Shown here: one piece after another, positions 7,369 through 16,347 of the stretch
Layout of the letters: each line of letters opens with the position of its first letter
Position numbering within the stretch: the stretch's first letter is position 1
NCBI GenBank assembly: GCA_021789215.1
Contig: JAJYJS010000003.1
Coordinates: 1-49,827 of the forward strand
Direction: 5' to 3'
DNA length: 49,827 bases
Source of the DNA: Nitrospirota bacterium
Lineage (GTDB): Bacteria; Nitrospirota; Thermodesulfovibrionia; Thermodesulfovibrionales; JdFR-88
Notes under the pieces: generated by a model
The model's database searches: none
Told to the model about the DNA's origin: nothing
What the model saw: only the letters and a program-made list of their open reading frames with translations
Translations under genes and position numbers: made by a program

Positions 7369-8670
7369 CTAAGGTTTCACCATGGATTTTGCCAGCCTTA
7401 TAAGCTGGACTATCGGCCTCTTCGAGGGGCAGACAAAGGCGCAGGAGCCGCACTCGAAGCAGTCGAAGAGGTTGTTGGCCTTCGCGTCCTCGTAGTGCCC
7501 CTTCTCCGCCAGCACGCTGAGCTGGCCCGGCCTCAACCCCATGGGGCATATATCCACGCAGCGGCTGCACCTTATGCAGGGCTTGTACTCGTCCGCGTGG
7601 AAGAGCCCCTCCTCTGGCAGCACCAGTATGCCGGAGGTGCCTTTTGTGACCGGCACATCGAGCGAGCTGATGGCAAAGCCCATCATCGGACCGCCGGATA
7701 TGACCTTGGCGGTGTTGTTGGAGAAGCCGCCGCAGGCCTCGATAAGGCTGGAAACGAGGGTGCCTATCCTCGCCATGAGGTTTTTGGGCTCCCTTATCCC
7801 CTCGCCCGTTACCGTTACCACCCTCTCTATAAGAGGCTTGCCGTACCTCACGGCCTCGTAGACGGCATACGTGGTGCCGATGTTCTGGACGACCACGCCC
7901 ACGTCCATCGGCAGCGCCCTGGGGGGCACTTCCCTGCCGCTCACGGCCTTTATGAGCATCTTCTCCGCGCCCTGGGGGTATTTGACCTGCAGGGGGCAGA
8001 CCTCCACGTCCGCATGCGCGCTCGCGGCCTTCTTCATGGCCTCGATGGCGTCGGGCTTGTTGTCCTCTATGCCGATGAACCCCTTCTTTACGCCGAGGGT
8101 GCGCATTATGAGCCTGAGCCCGTCAACGACCTCTTTTGATTTTTCGAGCATGAGCCTGTGGTCCGCGGTCAGGTAGGGCTCGCATTCCGCCCCGTTCAGG
8201 ATGACCACGTCGACCGGCTTTTCCTTTGGCGGGGAGAGCTTTACCGCCGTCGGGAACGCCGCGCCGCCCATGCCGACGATGCCTGCCGCCTTTATCCTCT
8301 CCTTTATCCCGGCTGGCGGAAGCTCCATAAAATTGGGCTCGTCCTTGAGGGGCACCCATTCTTCCTTGCCGTCGTTCTCTATGACGACGGCCTCGGCGGG
8401 CCTCCCCATGGCCGTGGGGAATTCCCCGATGGCTATGACCTTGCCTGAAACGGACGAGTGGACGGGCGAGGAAACAAACCCCTCCGGAGTGCCGATAACG
8501 GTGCCGATCTTGACCTCATCGCCTATGGCCACGCACGCCTTGGCAGGGGCGCCTATGTGCTGCCTGAGCAGCACGACAACCCTCGCCGGGGCCTTTAACG
8601 CCGTGATGGGTTTTGACTCGGAAAGTTCCTTTTTATCGGGCGGATGGATACCGCCTGCAAAAGTCGGCAA
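7369..8670 (-). CDS. rnfC: Rnf complex peripheral subunit RnfC
   Basis: 433 aa, the NADH/ferredoxin-side subunit with FMN and two [4Fe-4S] clusters. It opens with 'FAGGIHPPDKKELS', typical of RnfC. A Gly-rich nucleotide region 'GIVGMGGAAFPTAVKL' follows at about 130-145. The C-terminal cluster motifs are 'CIRCSRCVDICP' and 'CFECGSCAFVCP'. It is the first gene of rnfCDGEAB. The TTG start is set by an excellent Shine-Dalgarno, AAGGAGGTG, 7 nt upstream (about 8676-8684). A promoter lies 50-80 bp upstream. Confidence 0.95.
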   Translation of the reverse strand: MPTFAGGIHPPDKKELSESKPITALKAPARVVVLLRQHIGAPAKACVAIGDEVKIGTVIGTPEGFVSSPVHSSVSGKVIAIGEFPTAMGRPAEAVVIENDGKEEWVPLKDEPNFMELPPAGIKERIKAAGIVGMGGAAFPTAVKLSPPKEKPVDVVILNGAECEPYLTADHRLMLEKSKEVVDGLRLIMRTLGVKKGFIGIEDNKPDAIEAMKKAASAHADVEVCPLQVKYPQGAEKMLIKAVSGREVPPRALPMDVGVVVQNIGTTYAVYEAVRYGKPLIERVVTVTGEGIREPKNLMARIGTLVSSLIEACGGFSNNTAKVISGGPMMGFAISSLDVPVTKGTSGILVLPEEGLFHADEYKPCIRCSRCVDICPMGLRPGQLSVLAEKGHYEDAKANNLFDCFECGSCAFVCPSKRPIVQLIRLAKSMVKP

Positions 8671-8719
8671 AACAGCACCTCCTTAAATTTGATGTTTTAA
8701 GGGACAAAAAAACCAATAA

Positions 8720-8749
8720 GTAATACCATGCGGATGCGCTTATTGTCAA
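8720..8749 (-). promoter_or_regulatory. Promoter of the rnf operon
   Basis: On the minus strand, TTGACA (8749-8744) is followed after 18 bp by TATTAC (8725-8720). Transcription would start near 8713, giving a leader of about 43 nt before the rnfC TTG and its Shine-Dalgarno. The spacing and -35 match a sigma-70-type promoter. Confidence 0.6.
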
Positions 8750-8775
8750 GTTCAGGTTATAAAGGGGCGGGTGGA

Positions 8776-8866
8776 TGGCGGAGGGGGAGAGATTCGAACT
8801 CTCGGCAGGGTGTAACCCTGCAACGATTTTCAAGACCGTCGCCTTAAACCGCTCGGCCACCCCTCC
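8776..8866 (-). tRNA. tRNA-Ser(UGA), 3' CCA encoded
   Basis: The acceptor stem is GGAGGGG (8866-8860) with CCCCTCC, then discriminator G and an encoded CCA (8778-8776). The T arm is GAGAG-TTCGAAT-CTCTC. The anticodon loop CTTGAAA gives anticodon UGA at 8832-8830. A long variable arm with a GCAGGGT/ACCCTGC stem marks it as a class II serine tRNA. It lies between the rnf promoter and clpX. Confidence 0.97.
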
Positions 8867-9263
8867 AATAATGAAAAGACGATAAAACATGAACAACGCG
8901 CCGTCTTTAATGCCAATGTATAAGTATACAAATAAGCGCTGCCAGAGGGCAATTTCCAAGCTGCGAGCGAAAGGCGTTTTTCGTTTTTCTTATCCCCGCC
9001 CCCTTATCTGTTTGGGGCTCCGTCGCAGGGGCGGACCCATGTGTCTGCCCCGAAACCCCTTAATAATAAGAGGGCGCGCCCCCTACAAAACAGAACCCCC
9101 GCTCTTGCGGAGCGGGGGCACCTGGCTCAAAATACTTTTCCAACCGGCCTCTGTATGTCAGCCATTCCGGGCTTGACCCGGAATCCAACGGCTTTATTTG
9201 CTTCCTGGCGAAGTCACCGGATACCGGCTTCCGCCGGCATGACAGGCTTTAACCAGGCATGTC
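8867..9263. repeat. 397-bp intergenic stretch with a hairpin and a dispersed repeat
   Basis: There is no gene here. A perfect 9-bp stem CCCCCGCTC/GAGCGGGGG with a 5-nt loop lies at 9096-9118, without a T-run. At 9164-9184 is the inverted repeat ATTCCGGG-CTTGA-CCCGGAAT, followed at 9217-9244 by CCGGATACCGGCTTCCGCCGG-type sequence ending CATGACA. Together these match the widespread intergenic element of the 'ATTCCGGGCTTGACCCGGAA' kind. It separates the tRNA gene from the end of clpX and could protect or end the clpX transcript. Confidence 0.6.
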
Positions 9264-10499
9264 TTAGGCCGACTGCCTCTCGTAAATCAGGATAGGCTTG
9301 TCCTTCTTCTCTATCACCTCTTCGTTTATGAGGCACTCCTTTATGGTCTTTTCGGAGGGCACCTCGTACATGACATCGAGCATCACGCCTTCCAGTATGC
9401 TCCGGAGCCCCCTGGCGCCGGTCTTCTTCTGGATGGCCTTTTTCGCAATCGCCTTGAAGGCCGAGTCCGTAAAGCGCAGGCGCACGTTGTCCAGCGAAAG
9501 GAGCTTCTGGTACTGCTTTATGAGGGAGTTCTTGGGCTCCGTGAGTATCTTCACGAGCGCGCCCATGTCCAGCTCATCCAGGGTGGCCACAACGGGCACC
9601 CTGCCGACGAACTCCGGTATGAGGCCGTATTTTATGAGGTCCTCCGGCTCCACCATCGAGAGCGTCTCCCCCAGCTTCCGCTCGTGCTTCACGGCCTGGG
9701 AGTCGAAGCCCACAGTGCGCTTGCCGGTGCGCTGGCTGATGACGTTCTCCAGCCCTACGAAGGCGCCCCCGCAGATAAACAGGATGTTGGTGGTGTCCAC
9801 CTGTATGTATTCCTGCTGGGGGTGCTTCCTGCCGCCGTGGGGCGGGATGTTGGCCATCGTGCCCTCGATTATCTTCAAAAGCGCCTGCTGGACGCCCTCG
9901 CCGGACACATCCCTCGTGATGGAGGGGCTGTCCGCCTTGCGGCTTATCTTGTCTATCTCGTCGATATAAACGATGCCCCTCTGGGCCTTCTCCACGTCGT
10001 AGTCCGCGGCCTGGAGGAGTTTCAGTATCACGTTCTCCACGTCCTCGCCGACGTAGCCCGCCTCGGTGAGCGTGGTGGCATCCGTGATGGTGAACGGCAC
10101 ATCGAGCAGCTTGGCAAGGGTCTGCGCCAGCAGCGTCTTGCCGGTGCCCGTGGGGCCTATGAGCAGGATATTGCTCTTTTGAAGCTCTATGTCGGCATCC
10201 GAGGGGCTGTATATCCTCTTGTAGTGGTTGTAAACGGCAACCGAAAGGATTTTCTTGGCCCTCTCCTGCCCTATGACGTAATCATCCAGGAAGCGGCTTA
10301 TCTCCCTTGGGGTGGGGAGTTTCGGGAGCCCCGCGGGGCCCTTGTCCTCCGAGTACAGCTCGTCGGCTATTATCTCGTTGCAGAGGCCGACGCACTCGTC
10401 ACAGATGAAAACCGTGGGGCCGGCTATAAGCTTCCTTACCTCGTCCTGTCCTCTTCCGCAGAAAGAACATTTGTATTCTGAATTTTCCTTTTTTGCCAC
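9264..10499 (-). CDS. clpX: ClpX, ATP-binding unfoldase subunit of ClpXP
   Basis: 411 aa, normal length. An N-terminal C4 zinc-binding domain is present ('CSFCGRG' at about 11-17 and 'CDECV' at about 34-38). It is followed by the AAA+ module with Walker A '[12 protein letters not shown]' and Walker B '[10 protein letters not shown]', and the sensor/pore region typical of ClpX. It unfolds tagged substrates and feeds them to ClpP, encoded 27 bp upstream. This is the last gene of tig-clpP-clpX. Confidence 0.98.
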   Translation of the reverse strand: MAKKENSEYKCSFCGRGQDEVRKLIAGPTVFICDECVGLCNEIIADELYSEDKGPAGLPKLPTPREISRFLDDYVIGQERAKKILSVAVYNHYKRIYSPSDADIELQKSNILLIGPTGTGKTLLAQTLAKLLDVPFTITDATTLTEAGYVGEDVENVILKLLQAADYDVEKAQRGIVYIDEIDKISRKADSPSITRDVSGEGVQQALLKIIEGTMANIPPHGGRKHPQQEYIQVDTTNILFICGGAFVGLENVISQRTGKRTVGFDSQAVKHERKLGETLSMVEPEDLIKYGLIPEFVGRVPVVATLDELDMGALVKILTEPKNSLIKQYQKLLSLDNVRLRFTDSAFKAIAKKAIQKKTGARGLRSILEGVMLDVMYEVPSEKTIKECLINEEVIEKKDKPILIYERQSA

Positions 10500-10526
10500 T
10501 ATCGAAACCTCCGTAATAAAAAGACT

Positions 10527-11120
10527 TTAAGACTTGGCCTTGACGGTAGTCAGCACGTCATCGACCAGGCCGTAGGCCTTCGCCTCCGCCCCCGACATGA
10601 AGAAATCCCTGTCGGTGTCCGTATGGATTTTCTCCAACGGCTGCCCGGTATGAAACGCCATGATCTTGTTGAGCTGGTCCTTCATCTTGAGGACCTCCCT
10701 GGCATGTATCTCCACGTCGGTCGCCTGGCCCTGGAACCCGGCCGTGGGCTGGTGGATCATCACCCTGGAGTTGGGCAGGGCGAACCTCTTGCCCTTGGCC
10801 CCGGCGCAAAGGAGCAGGGCCCCCATGCTGGCCGCCTGCCCCAGGCAGTAGGTCGCTATGTCCGGCTTTACGTACTGCATGGTGTCGTAGATGGCAAGAC
10901 CCGCGGTGACCACGCCGCCGGGAGAGTTTATATAAAGGTGGATGTCCTTCTCGGGGTCTTCGCTCTGAAGAAACAGCAACTCCGCTATTATGGTGTTGGC
11001 GACGTAATCGTCAACCGGCGTGCCCAGGAATATTATCCTGTCCTTCAGGAGGCGGGAGTAGATGTCGTAGGCCCTCTCCGTCCTGCCAGTCTGCTCTATG
11101 ACTATGGGAACTATGCTCAT
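10527..11120 (-). CDS. clpP: ClpP, ATP-dependent Clp protease proteolytic subunit
   Basis: 197 aa from the ATG at 11120. A longer in-frame extension upstream (22 codons) overlaps tig and is rejected, because '[20 protein letters not shown]' is the normal ClpP start and a Shine-Dalgarno (AAAGGTGA) lies just before it. The catalytic Ser is in '[14 protein letters not shown]', His in '[10 protein letters not shown]', and Asp in the 'DRDFFMSG' region. It forms the tetradecameric protease with ClpX. Confidence 0.98.
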   Translation of the reverse strand: MSIVPIVIEQTGRTERAYDIYSRLLKDRIIFLGTPVDDYVANTIIAELLFLQSEDPEKDIHLYINSPGGVVTAGLAIYDTMQYVKPDIATYCLGQAASMGALLLCAGAKGKRFALPNSRVMIHQPTAGFQGQATDVEIHAREVLKMKDQLNKIMAFHTGQPLEKIHTDTDRDFFMSGAEAKAYGLVDDVLTTVKAKS

Positions 11121-11124
11121 TCTT

Positions 11125-12375
11125 TCACCTTTCCAGTTCGGCTTTTTCCAGAAGAAAGTCAAGGACCTTCTCCTCGTAAATCGCATGCCTCAGGGCATCC
11201 AGCGAGCCATGCCTTGAGACATAATACTTGATTATGTGCTCGGGGGGAAGGGACATCCGGCGGGCCATCTCCTCTACACGGGTCTTCATGTCTTCCTCCG
11301 ACACATCTATTTTCTCACGCTCTCCGATAAGGTCAAGCAGGAGGGTGGCCTTCACATTCCTGACCGCCTCCTCCTTCTTGCCCTCCTTGAGGGCGGCGGT
11401 ATCGGGCGCGGGCTCCCCGGCCCTCTGCGCCGCCGTGACCGCGTCCTCAACGAGCATGGCTATCTCTTTTTCCACCATGCTTGCGGGGGCCTCGAAATCA
11501 TATTTATCAACGAGTTTTTTCATTATCTCAGTCTTTTGCATCCTCTGGAGGGCCTGCTTCTTGGACTTGAGGGCCTCTTCCTTTATATGGGCCCTGAGCC
11601 CTTCCAGGTTTTCGCGCCCGTAATCCTTCGCAAGCTCGTCGTCAATCGCGGGCACCTTCACCTTCTTGGTGTCCTTCAGTGTTACATGGAAGACGACATC
11701 CCTGCCTGCCACGCTCTTGAGCTGGTAGTCTTCGGGGAACTTGACGGCGATATCGAAGGACTCTCCCTTCTTTTTCCCCATGAGCCCCTTTGAAAACTCC
11801 TCGGGCATCGACTTCCCGCCCACCCTGAAGACCTGCGCCTCATAGGATTTCTCCTCGCCCTCGACCGTATAGTCCAGTATGGCGATGCCGCCCTCCGCAA
11901 GGGGCGCCTCCATGGGCTCGAAAACGGATTTTTCCTCCGCAAGGCGCTTGAGAACGTCCTCAACGTCCTTGTCCTCCACGGACGTCTCCGCGTCCTTGAC
12001 CTTGATCCCGGTGTAGACCAGGTCCTCTATTTTAGGCATGACCTCCACAAGGAGGGTCATGTTAAAGGGCTCGTTCCTCCTGAAGCTGCCCGTCTCCTCG
12101 AACTCCGGGCTGGAAACCGGCCTCAGCCCGGCCTCTTTCAGCCCCTCGGAATAGAACTGGGGGACGAGTTTTTGCAGCACCTCGCCTTCCACGTCCTTCC
12201 CGAACTTCTTCTCTATGAGCGTGATCGGGGCCTTGCCTACCCTGAACCCCGGCACCTTCGTGCGCTGCCTCAGCTTCTCCAGAGAGTCCTTTATCTCTTC
12301 CTCTATCCTCTGAGGAGGTATTTCTATCTTCAGTCTCTTCTTTGTGGGGCTTACCTCTTCAACCGTCTTAAGCAT
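11125..12375 (-). CDS. tig: Trigger factor, ribosome-associated chaperone
   Basis: 416 aa. The ribosome-binding signature '[17 protein letters not shown]' lies at about 44-60, a PPIase domain at about 155-240, and a helical C-terminal substrate domain after that. It binds nascent chains near L23. The ATG is preceded by AAGGAGG. Stop and clpP start are 4 bp apart, giving the standard tig-clpP-clpX order. A promoter lies about 20-45 bp upstream. Confidence 0.97.
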   Translation of the reverse strand: MLKTVEEVSPTKKRLKIEIPPQRIEEEIKDSLEKLRQRTKVPGFRVGKAPITLIEKKFGKDVEGEVLQKLVPQFYSEGLKEAGLRPVSSPEFEETGSFRRNEPFNMTLLVEVMPKIEDLVYTGIKVKDAETSVEDKDVEDVLKRLAEEKSVFEPMEAPLAEGGIAILDYTVEGEEKSYEAQVFRVGGKSMPEEFSKGLMGKKKGESFDIAVKFPEDYQLKSVAGRDVVFHVTLKDTKKVKVPAIDDELAKDYGRENLEGLRAHIKEEALKSKKQALQRMQKTEIMKKLVDKYDFEAPASMVEKEIAMLVEDAVTAAQRAGEPAPDTAALKEGKKEEAVRNVKATLLLDLIGEREKIDVSEEDMKTRVEEMARRMSLPPEHIIKYYVSRHGSLDALRHAIYEEKVLDFLLEKAELER

Positions 12376-12393
12376 TTCTCCTCCTTATTAAAG

Positions 12394-12421
12394 ATTAAAA
12401 CAGGGTGCGGCAATTTGTCAA
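12394..12421 (-). promoter_or_regulatory. Promoter of tig-clpP-clpX
   Basis: On the minus strand, TTGACA (12421-12416), a 16-bp spacer and TTTAAT (12399-12394) predict a start near 12387 and a very short leader that still holds the Shine-Dalgarno of tig. Confidence 0.55.
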
Positions 12422-12430
12422 AATTTTTAT

Positions 12431-12460
12431 AAAAAAACAGGCAGTTGCATTGAAACTGCC
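12431..12460 (-). terminator. Terminator-like hairpin upstream of the tig promoter
   Basis: On the minus strand, GGCAGTT-TCAATGC-AACTGCC (12460-12440) is followed by TGTTTTTTT. It ends just before the tig promoter. No minus-strand gene lies behind it, so it may insulate tig from antisense read-through out of hisH, or end a small RNA. Confidence 0.6.
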
Positions 12461-12596
12461 CGGCTGGCTTAACAGGAGAAACCCATTGAAAACAAAACCA
12501 CATCCGGTTTTGCCGCTCATGCATTTTATTACACGCCCAGATAAAAAAACAACTCCGGGCGGGACTGCGCCATACCGGCCCCTGTCCGGGGCATGT

Positions 12597-12602
12597 TATA
12601 AT
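12597..12602 (+). promoter_or_regulatory. -10 box TATAAT eight bases before hisH (leaderless-type)
   Basis: TATAAT ends 8 nt before the hisH ATG at 12611, and no Shine-Dalgarno fits between them. The predicted start of transcription coincides with the ATG. No clear -35 is visible. Confidence 0.45.
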
Positions 12603-12610
12603 CAACCGTC

Positions 12611-13228
12611 ATGATAGCGATTGTGGACTACGGCATGGGAAACCTCCGGAGCGTGGAGAAGGCGCTGGCAAAGGTGGGGGCGGACGCCAGGATAGTCAGC
12701 TCCGCCAGGGCCATCGAAGACGCGGAGGCGGTGGTGCTGCCAGGGGTGGGCGCGTTCAGGGACTGCGTAAAAAACCTGGATGAGCTAAAGCTGAGGGAGG
12801 CGATAATAAAGTCCATACGTTCCGGAAAGCCCTTTCTCGGCATATGCCTGGGGCTCCAGGTGCTCTTTACCGAGTCCCAGGAGTTCGGCAGGTGCAACGG
12901 CTTCGACGTCTTTAAGGGAAAGGTAGTCCGGTTCCCCGAGAGCAACGTGCTGAAGGTACCGCACATGGGCTGGAACAATATAAAAATCATAAATAAGGCC
13001 CCGGTTTTAAAGGACATTCCGGATGGGACGAGCTTCTATTTCGTGCATTCCTATTACGTGGTGCCCGAGGACAGCTCCATCATCGCGACGACCACCGGAT
13101 ACGGCATTGAATACACCTCCATGGTCTGGAAGGACAACGTGTTCGCCACCCAGTTCCACCCCGAAAAAAGCCAGGCAATGGGCCTGAAGCTCCTCAACTC
13201 TTTCCGCGAGTTCGTCCGGAAGGGCTGA
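12611..13228 (+). CDS. hisH: HisH, glutamine amidotransferase subunit of imidazole glycerol phosphate synthase
   Basis: 205 aa, normal length, class-I glutaminase. The nucleophile Cys is in 'FLGICLGLQVLF' (about residue 79), and the catalytic His-Glu pair is in 'ATQFHPEKSQ' (about 183-190). It supplies ammonia to HisF for formation of imidazole glycerol phosphate and AICAR in histidine synthesis. It stands alone: no hisF or other his gene is in the window, so the operon is split in this genome. Confidence 0.95.
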   Translation: MIAIVDYGMGNLRSVEKALAKVGADARIVSSARAIEDAEAVVLPGVGAFRDCVKNLDELKLREAIIKSIRSGKPFLGICLGLQVLFTESQEFGRCNGFDVFKGKVVRFPESNVLKVPHMGWNNIKIINKAPVLKDIPDGTSFYFVHSYYVVPEDSSIIATTTGYGIEYTSMVWKDNVFATQFHPEKSQAMGLKLLNSFREFVRKG

Positions 13229-13287
13229 CGGGCGTTAAAAAGGGGCTTTTCTTTTTCCCGCCGGTTTTAATTTAAAGGAAAATACAA

Positions 13288-13293
13288 TATAAT
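13288..13293 (+). promoter_or_regulatory. -10 box TATAAT before mtgA
   Basis: TATAAT lies 44 nt before the preferred mtgA ATG at 13338 and 11 nt before an in-frame ATG at 13305. If used, transcription would begin next to 13305. That, and protein homology, favour 13338 as the translation start. Confidence 0.4.
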
Positions 13294-13337
13294 TCTTTGT
13301 AGAAATGACTTCCGCTTGGTGTTTGCAAGAAAAAACC

Positions 13338-14375
13338 ATGGGGGAAAAGATAAAAAAAATCCTTAAGGCGGCCGTCATCCTCTTCGTGCTGGTCTTTATC
13401 GCCAGCATAGGCATATATTTCGTGTTCCCCAACATCGCCGCCCTGAAAAAGACAAATCCCAAAAAGACCGCGTTCATGCAGTACCGCGAAAGGCAGTGGC
13501 GCGAGCAGGGCGACTGGAAAAAGCAGATAACCCAGCGCTGGGTGCCGTATTCGCGGATATCGCCATACCTGATAAAGGCGGTCCTCATAGGGGAGGACGA
13601 CAAGTTCTGGAACCACGACGGGTTCGACTTCGACGCCATCGAGGCGGCGATGGAGAAGGACATAAAGGCGAAGAAGTTCAAGTTCGGGGCCAGCACCATA
13701 AGCCAGCAGCTGGCCAAAAACCTTTATCTCTCCCCGTCAAAAAGCCCCATACGCAAGATAAAAGAGGCCATCCTCACCTGGCGCATAGAGAAGAACCTGA
13801 CAAAAAAGAGGATACTGGAGATCTACCTGAACGTGGCCGAGTGGGGGGACGGCATCTTCGGCATCGAGGCCGCATCGAGGCACTATTTCGGAAAGCCCGC
13901 TTCGGCCCTGAGCCCCGATGAGGCGGCAAGGCTCGCCTCCATCCTGCCCAACCCGCTCAAGTTCAGCCCGCTGGCCAGGCAGAAATACGTCATGAACCGC
14001 TCCAGGGTCATTTATAACATCATGGTCAGGCGCGGCATAGTGACCAGGGAGATCGAGGAGGCCGTAAACAACATAGAAAAAGAGAGCCGACAGCAGGAGC
14101 AGGAAGAGGCCAGCCAGGAAGACACTCAGCCCGAGGCCACGGTCAATACCGGGCACCCAGGCCCCGGCAAGGCCGTTGCCCATAAAGCCGCACAGACCGG
14201 CGCCGGAAATGACGGGGGCAGCGCCGCGCAGACGGAAAACAGCACGCCTGTGAATAAAGGACCTGAAAACGGGCAGATGACCCGGGAAAAAGACAGCCCG
14301 CCCGATAAAAAAGCCGCCCTCCAACAGCTGAACAGGAACCTGAGCGCTTATTCGCCCGAGAGGGCAAGCCAGTAA
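13338..14375 (+). CDS. mtgA: Monofunctional peptidoglycan transglycosylase MtgA with a long charged C-terminal tail
   Basis: 345 aa. A single TM helix (about 9-28) anchors a GT51 domain with the standard motifs 'GEDDKFWNHDGFD' (catalytic Glu), 'GASTISQQLAKNLYL', 'RKIKEAILTWRIEKNLTKKRILEIYLN' (quoted in parts) and 'EAARLASILPNP'. It polymerises lipid II in the periplasm. There is no transpeptidase domain. The last 110 residues are low-complexity and rich in Gln, Glu, Thr, Pro and Lys, with no equivalent in typical 230-240-aa MtgA. An in-frame ATG 11 codons upstream (13305) would add 'MTSAWCLQEKT', which looks non-coding. Confidence 0.9.
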   Translation: MGEKIKKILKAAVILFVLVFIASIGIYFVFPNIAALKKTNPKKTAFMQYRERQWREQGDWKKQITQRWVPYSRISPYLIKAVLIGEDDKFWNHDGFDFDAIEAAMEKDIKAKKFKFGASTISQQLAKNLYLSPSKSPIRKIKEAILTWRIEKNLTKKRILEIYLNVAEWGDGIFGIEAASRHYFGKPASALSPDEAARLASILPNPLKFSPLARQKYVMNRSRVIYNIMVRRGIVTREIEEAVNNIEKESRQQEQEEASQEDTQPEATVNTGHPGPGKAVAHKAAQTGAGNDGGSAAQTENSTPVNKGPENGQMTREKDSPPDKKAALQQLNRNLSAYSPERASQ

Positions 14376-14413
14376 CCACAACAAGCAATCTCATATCTTG
14401 TTGAAAATGCAGG

Positions 14414-14448
14414 GGATTGCCGTGCTCCCTCCGGCCGCTCGCAATGAC
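14414..14448. repeat. Dispersed repeat copy with GGATTGC...GCAATGAC ends
   Basis: This is the inverted-orientation relative of the element at 3175-3196. It lies between the convergent mtgA and transaldolase genes. The ends GGATTGC and GCAATGAC are shared, and the middle is variable and G+C-rich. Confidence 0.55.
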
Positions 14449-14479
14449 AAAAGCGATTACCCCGGAACAGTCTCCGGTT

Positions 14480-15139
14480 TTATTTCTTTTTGGCCTTCCC
14501 AGGGACCTTTTCCCAGTCCTTGAGGAACTTTTCCAGCCCTATGTCCGTAAGCGGGTGTTTCGCGAGCTGTTTAATGACGGAATAGGGGATGGTCGCCACG
14601 TGCGCCCCCGCGATGGCGGCGTCGACAACGTGCATGGGGTTCCTGATGCTTGCCACTATCAGCTCCGTGTCGAACATGTAATTGTCGTAGATGGCCAGTA
14701 TGTCGCTTATCAAATCCATGCCGGCGTGGCTTATGTCGTCCAGCCGCCCGGCAAACGGGCTCACATAGGACGCCCCGGCCTTTGCGGCAAGGAGCGCCTG
14801 CGAAGGGGAAAACACCAGCGTGACGTTGGTCTTTATGCCCCTCGAGGAGAGCGTTTTCACGGCCCTCAGGCCGTCTTCCGTCATGGGTATCTTCACGACG
14901 ATATTTGGCGCGATGGCCGAAAGCTCCACGGCCTCTTTAACCATCCCGCCGGCCTTCAGTGAGACGGCCTCGGCACTCACGGGGCCGTCAACCACCCCGC
15001 ATATCTCCCTGAGCAGGGCGACGGGCTCCCTGTTTTCCTTGCTTATGAGGCTGGGGTTCGTAGTGACGCCGTCAACGACCCCGAGCCCCCAGGCGTCTTT
15101 TATCTCCTCCACGTTCGCGGTGTCGATGAAAATCTTCAT
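14480..15139 (-). CDS. Transaldolase / fructose-6-phosphate aldolase, small TalC type
   Basis: 219 aa, the size of the short transaldolase (TalC/FSA) family. It starts '[16 protein letters not shown]' and contains '[10 protein letters not shown]' and the Schiff-base Lys in 'NIVVKIPMT' (about residue 87). '[10 protein letters not shown]' and 'IASIRNP'-like segments complete the barrel signature. It exchanges dihydroxyacetone units between sugar phosphates in the non-oxidative pentose phosphate pathway, or acts as an F6P aldolase; sequence alone does not decide. It is a single gene in a convergent arrangement with mtgA. Confidence 0.93.
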   Translation of the reverse strand: MKIFIDTANVEEIKDAWGLGVVDGVTTNPSLISKENREPVALLREICGVVDGPVSAEAVSLKAGGMVKEAVELSAIAPNIVVKIPMTEDGLRAVKTLSSRGIKTNVTLVFSPSQALLAAKAGASYVSPFAGRLDDISHAGMDLISDILAIYDNYMFDTELIVASIRNPMHVVDAAIAGAHVATIPYSVIKQLAKHPLTDIGLEKFLKDWEKVPGKAKKK

Positions 15140-15213
15140 TTACAGTCTTTCCTCCCCCTTAATGCGCGAAATTTTGCCCAAAAAAGATTTTTTTACTCAA
15201 ACGGGGCAGATTA

Positions 15214-16347
15214 TTATACCTCAGCCGCCGGGAAGAACGCCTCTTCCATAAGCTCAAGTATGTGGACGGTCTCAAGCCCGCCCCTGCGGAGCTGGAGCAT
15301 GCAGCCGGGGCATGCGGTCACCACCCTGCCCCTGCCCTGATATGCCTCTGTCTTTCTCCTCAGCATCTCCTGCGAAAGCCCCCTGTCCGTAAGCGAGAGC
15401 CCAAGCCCGCAGCACCCGTCATCGCCTTTTTCTATATTGAGAAGGTTGAGCAGCCCCTGCGGGTCGAACCCCAGTCCGTGCCTCAGATGGCAGGGCTCGT
15501 GCCAGACGAGCCGCTCGCTTGCGGTCTTCCGCCCCGCACCCGCGTCGAGCTTGCCGGACAGGAACTCCACCGCGTCCATCGCGTTCCTTACGGCGGCGCC
15601 GGTCAGATGCCTGTAATGCTCCCTGATTACGAGCGTGCAGGTGGGGCACGGGCTCACCACGGCCTCCACGTTCATCTTGCCGAATACCTCTATGTTCTTG
15701 AGCGCGAAATTCCTGGCCTCTTCCTCAAGACCAAGCGCCCTGAGCGGAGAGCCGCAGCACACCTCCCCGTGTGGCAGTATCACCTCGTAGCCAAGCGCAA
15801 GGAGCATGCCTATAAGGCTTTCGCCAGTCTCGGGCATCAGGTAATTGGTGCTGCACCCGGCAAATACGGCCACGCGTCCCGCGGATTTCCTATTGGCCGG
15901 TTTTATCACCTGCCCGCCGTTTCTAAGCGTACGCCGGGGGAGCGTCTTCACGCCCGGGAGCACCCGTTGTGCGAGCCCCGGAAAAATCCTTGCCGCCCCG
16001 AGCGCCGCGCCGGGGCTCCTCAGGCCAAACCTCAACGCCGTCCTGAGCAGGAGCCTCCCCCTGTCCGCCCCCCGAAGGGCCGCCCTGCCCTGATAGATAA
16101 TCTCCGTGGGCTTGATGCCGACCGGACAGGTGTTGTCGCAAAGGCCGCAAAGGGCGCAGCTCATGAGCCTCCTGATGGCAGGGGGCCCGGCCTGGACCGT
16201 CCCCCCGGAAAAAATGCCCTTAAGGAGCACGATCCTGCCGCGGGGGGAAAAACCCTCGTTCCTTGTAATATCGTAAACGGGACAGCGGGCCTTGCAGCTG
16301 CCGCACTTCGCGCAGTCGTCAAGCAGTTTTTTATTTATCTCTGCCAT
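15214..16347 (-). CDS. (Fe-S)-binding oxidoreductase subunit, GlcF/HdrD/LutA-like
   Basis: 377 aa. Two [4Fe-4S] motifs open the protein: 'CAKCGSCKARCPVY' (about 12-25) and 'CALCGLCDNTCPVG' (about 64-77). Two cysteine-rich CCG domains follow, with signatures 'EVCCGSPLRALG' and 'EPCHLRHGLG...GDDGCCGLGLS'. This is the layout of glycolate/lactate oxidase Fe-S subunits and HdrD-type proteins. No flavin (GlcD-like) partner gene is adjacent, so its partner is unknown. The ATG overlaps the end of larE by 17 bp, so the two are co-transcribed. Confidence 0.88.
   Translation of the reverse strand: MAEINKKLLDDCAKCGSCKARCPVYDITRNEGFSPRGRIVLLKGIFSGGTVQAGPPAIRRLMSCALCGLCDNTCPVGIKPTEIIYQGRAALRGADRGRLLLRTALRFGLRSPGAALGAARIFPGLAQRVLPGVKTLPRRTLRNGGQVIKPANRKSAGRVAVFAGCSTNYLMPETGESLIGMLLALGYEVILPHGEVCCGSPLRALGLEEEARNFALKNIEVFGKMNVEAVVSPCPTCTLVIREHYRHLTGAAVRNAMDAVEFLSGKLDAGAGRKTASERLVWHEPCHLRHGLGFDPQGLLNLLNIEKGDDGCCGLGLSLTDRGLSQEMLRRKTEAYQGRGRVVTACPGCMLQLRRGGLETVHILELMEEAFFPAAEV

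Noticed and set aside
6553-8139. Long plus-strand open frame opposite rnfD and rnfC
   Set aside because: Antisense shadow of clear rnf genes; low-complexity composition and no ribosome site.
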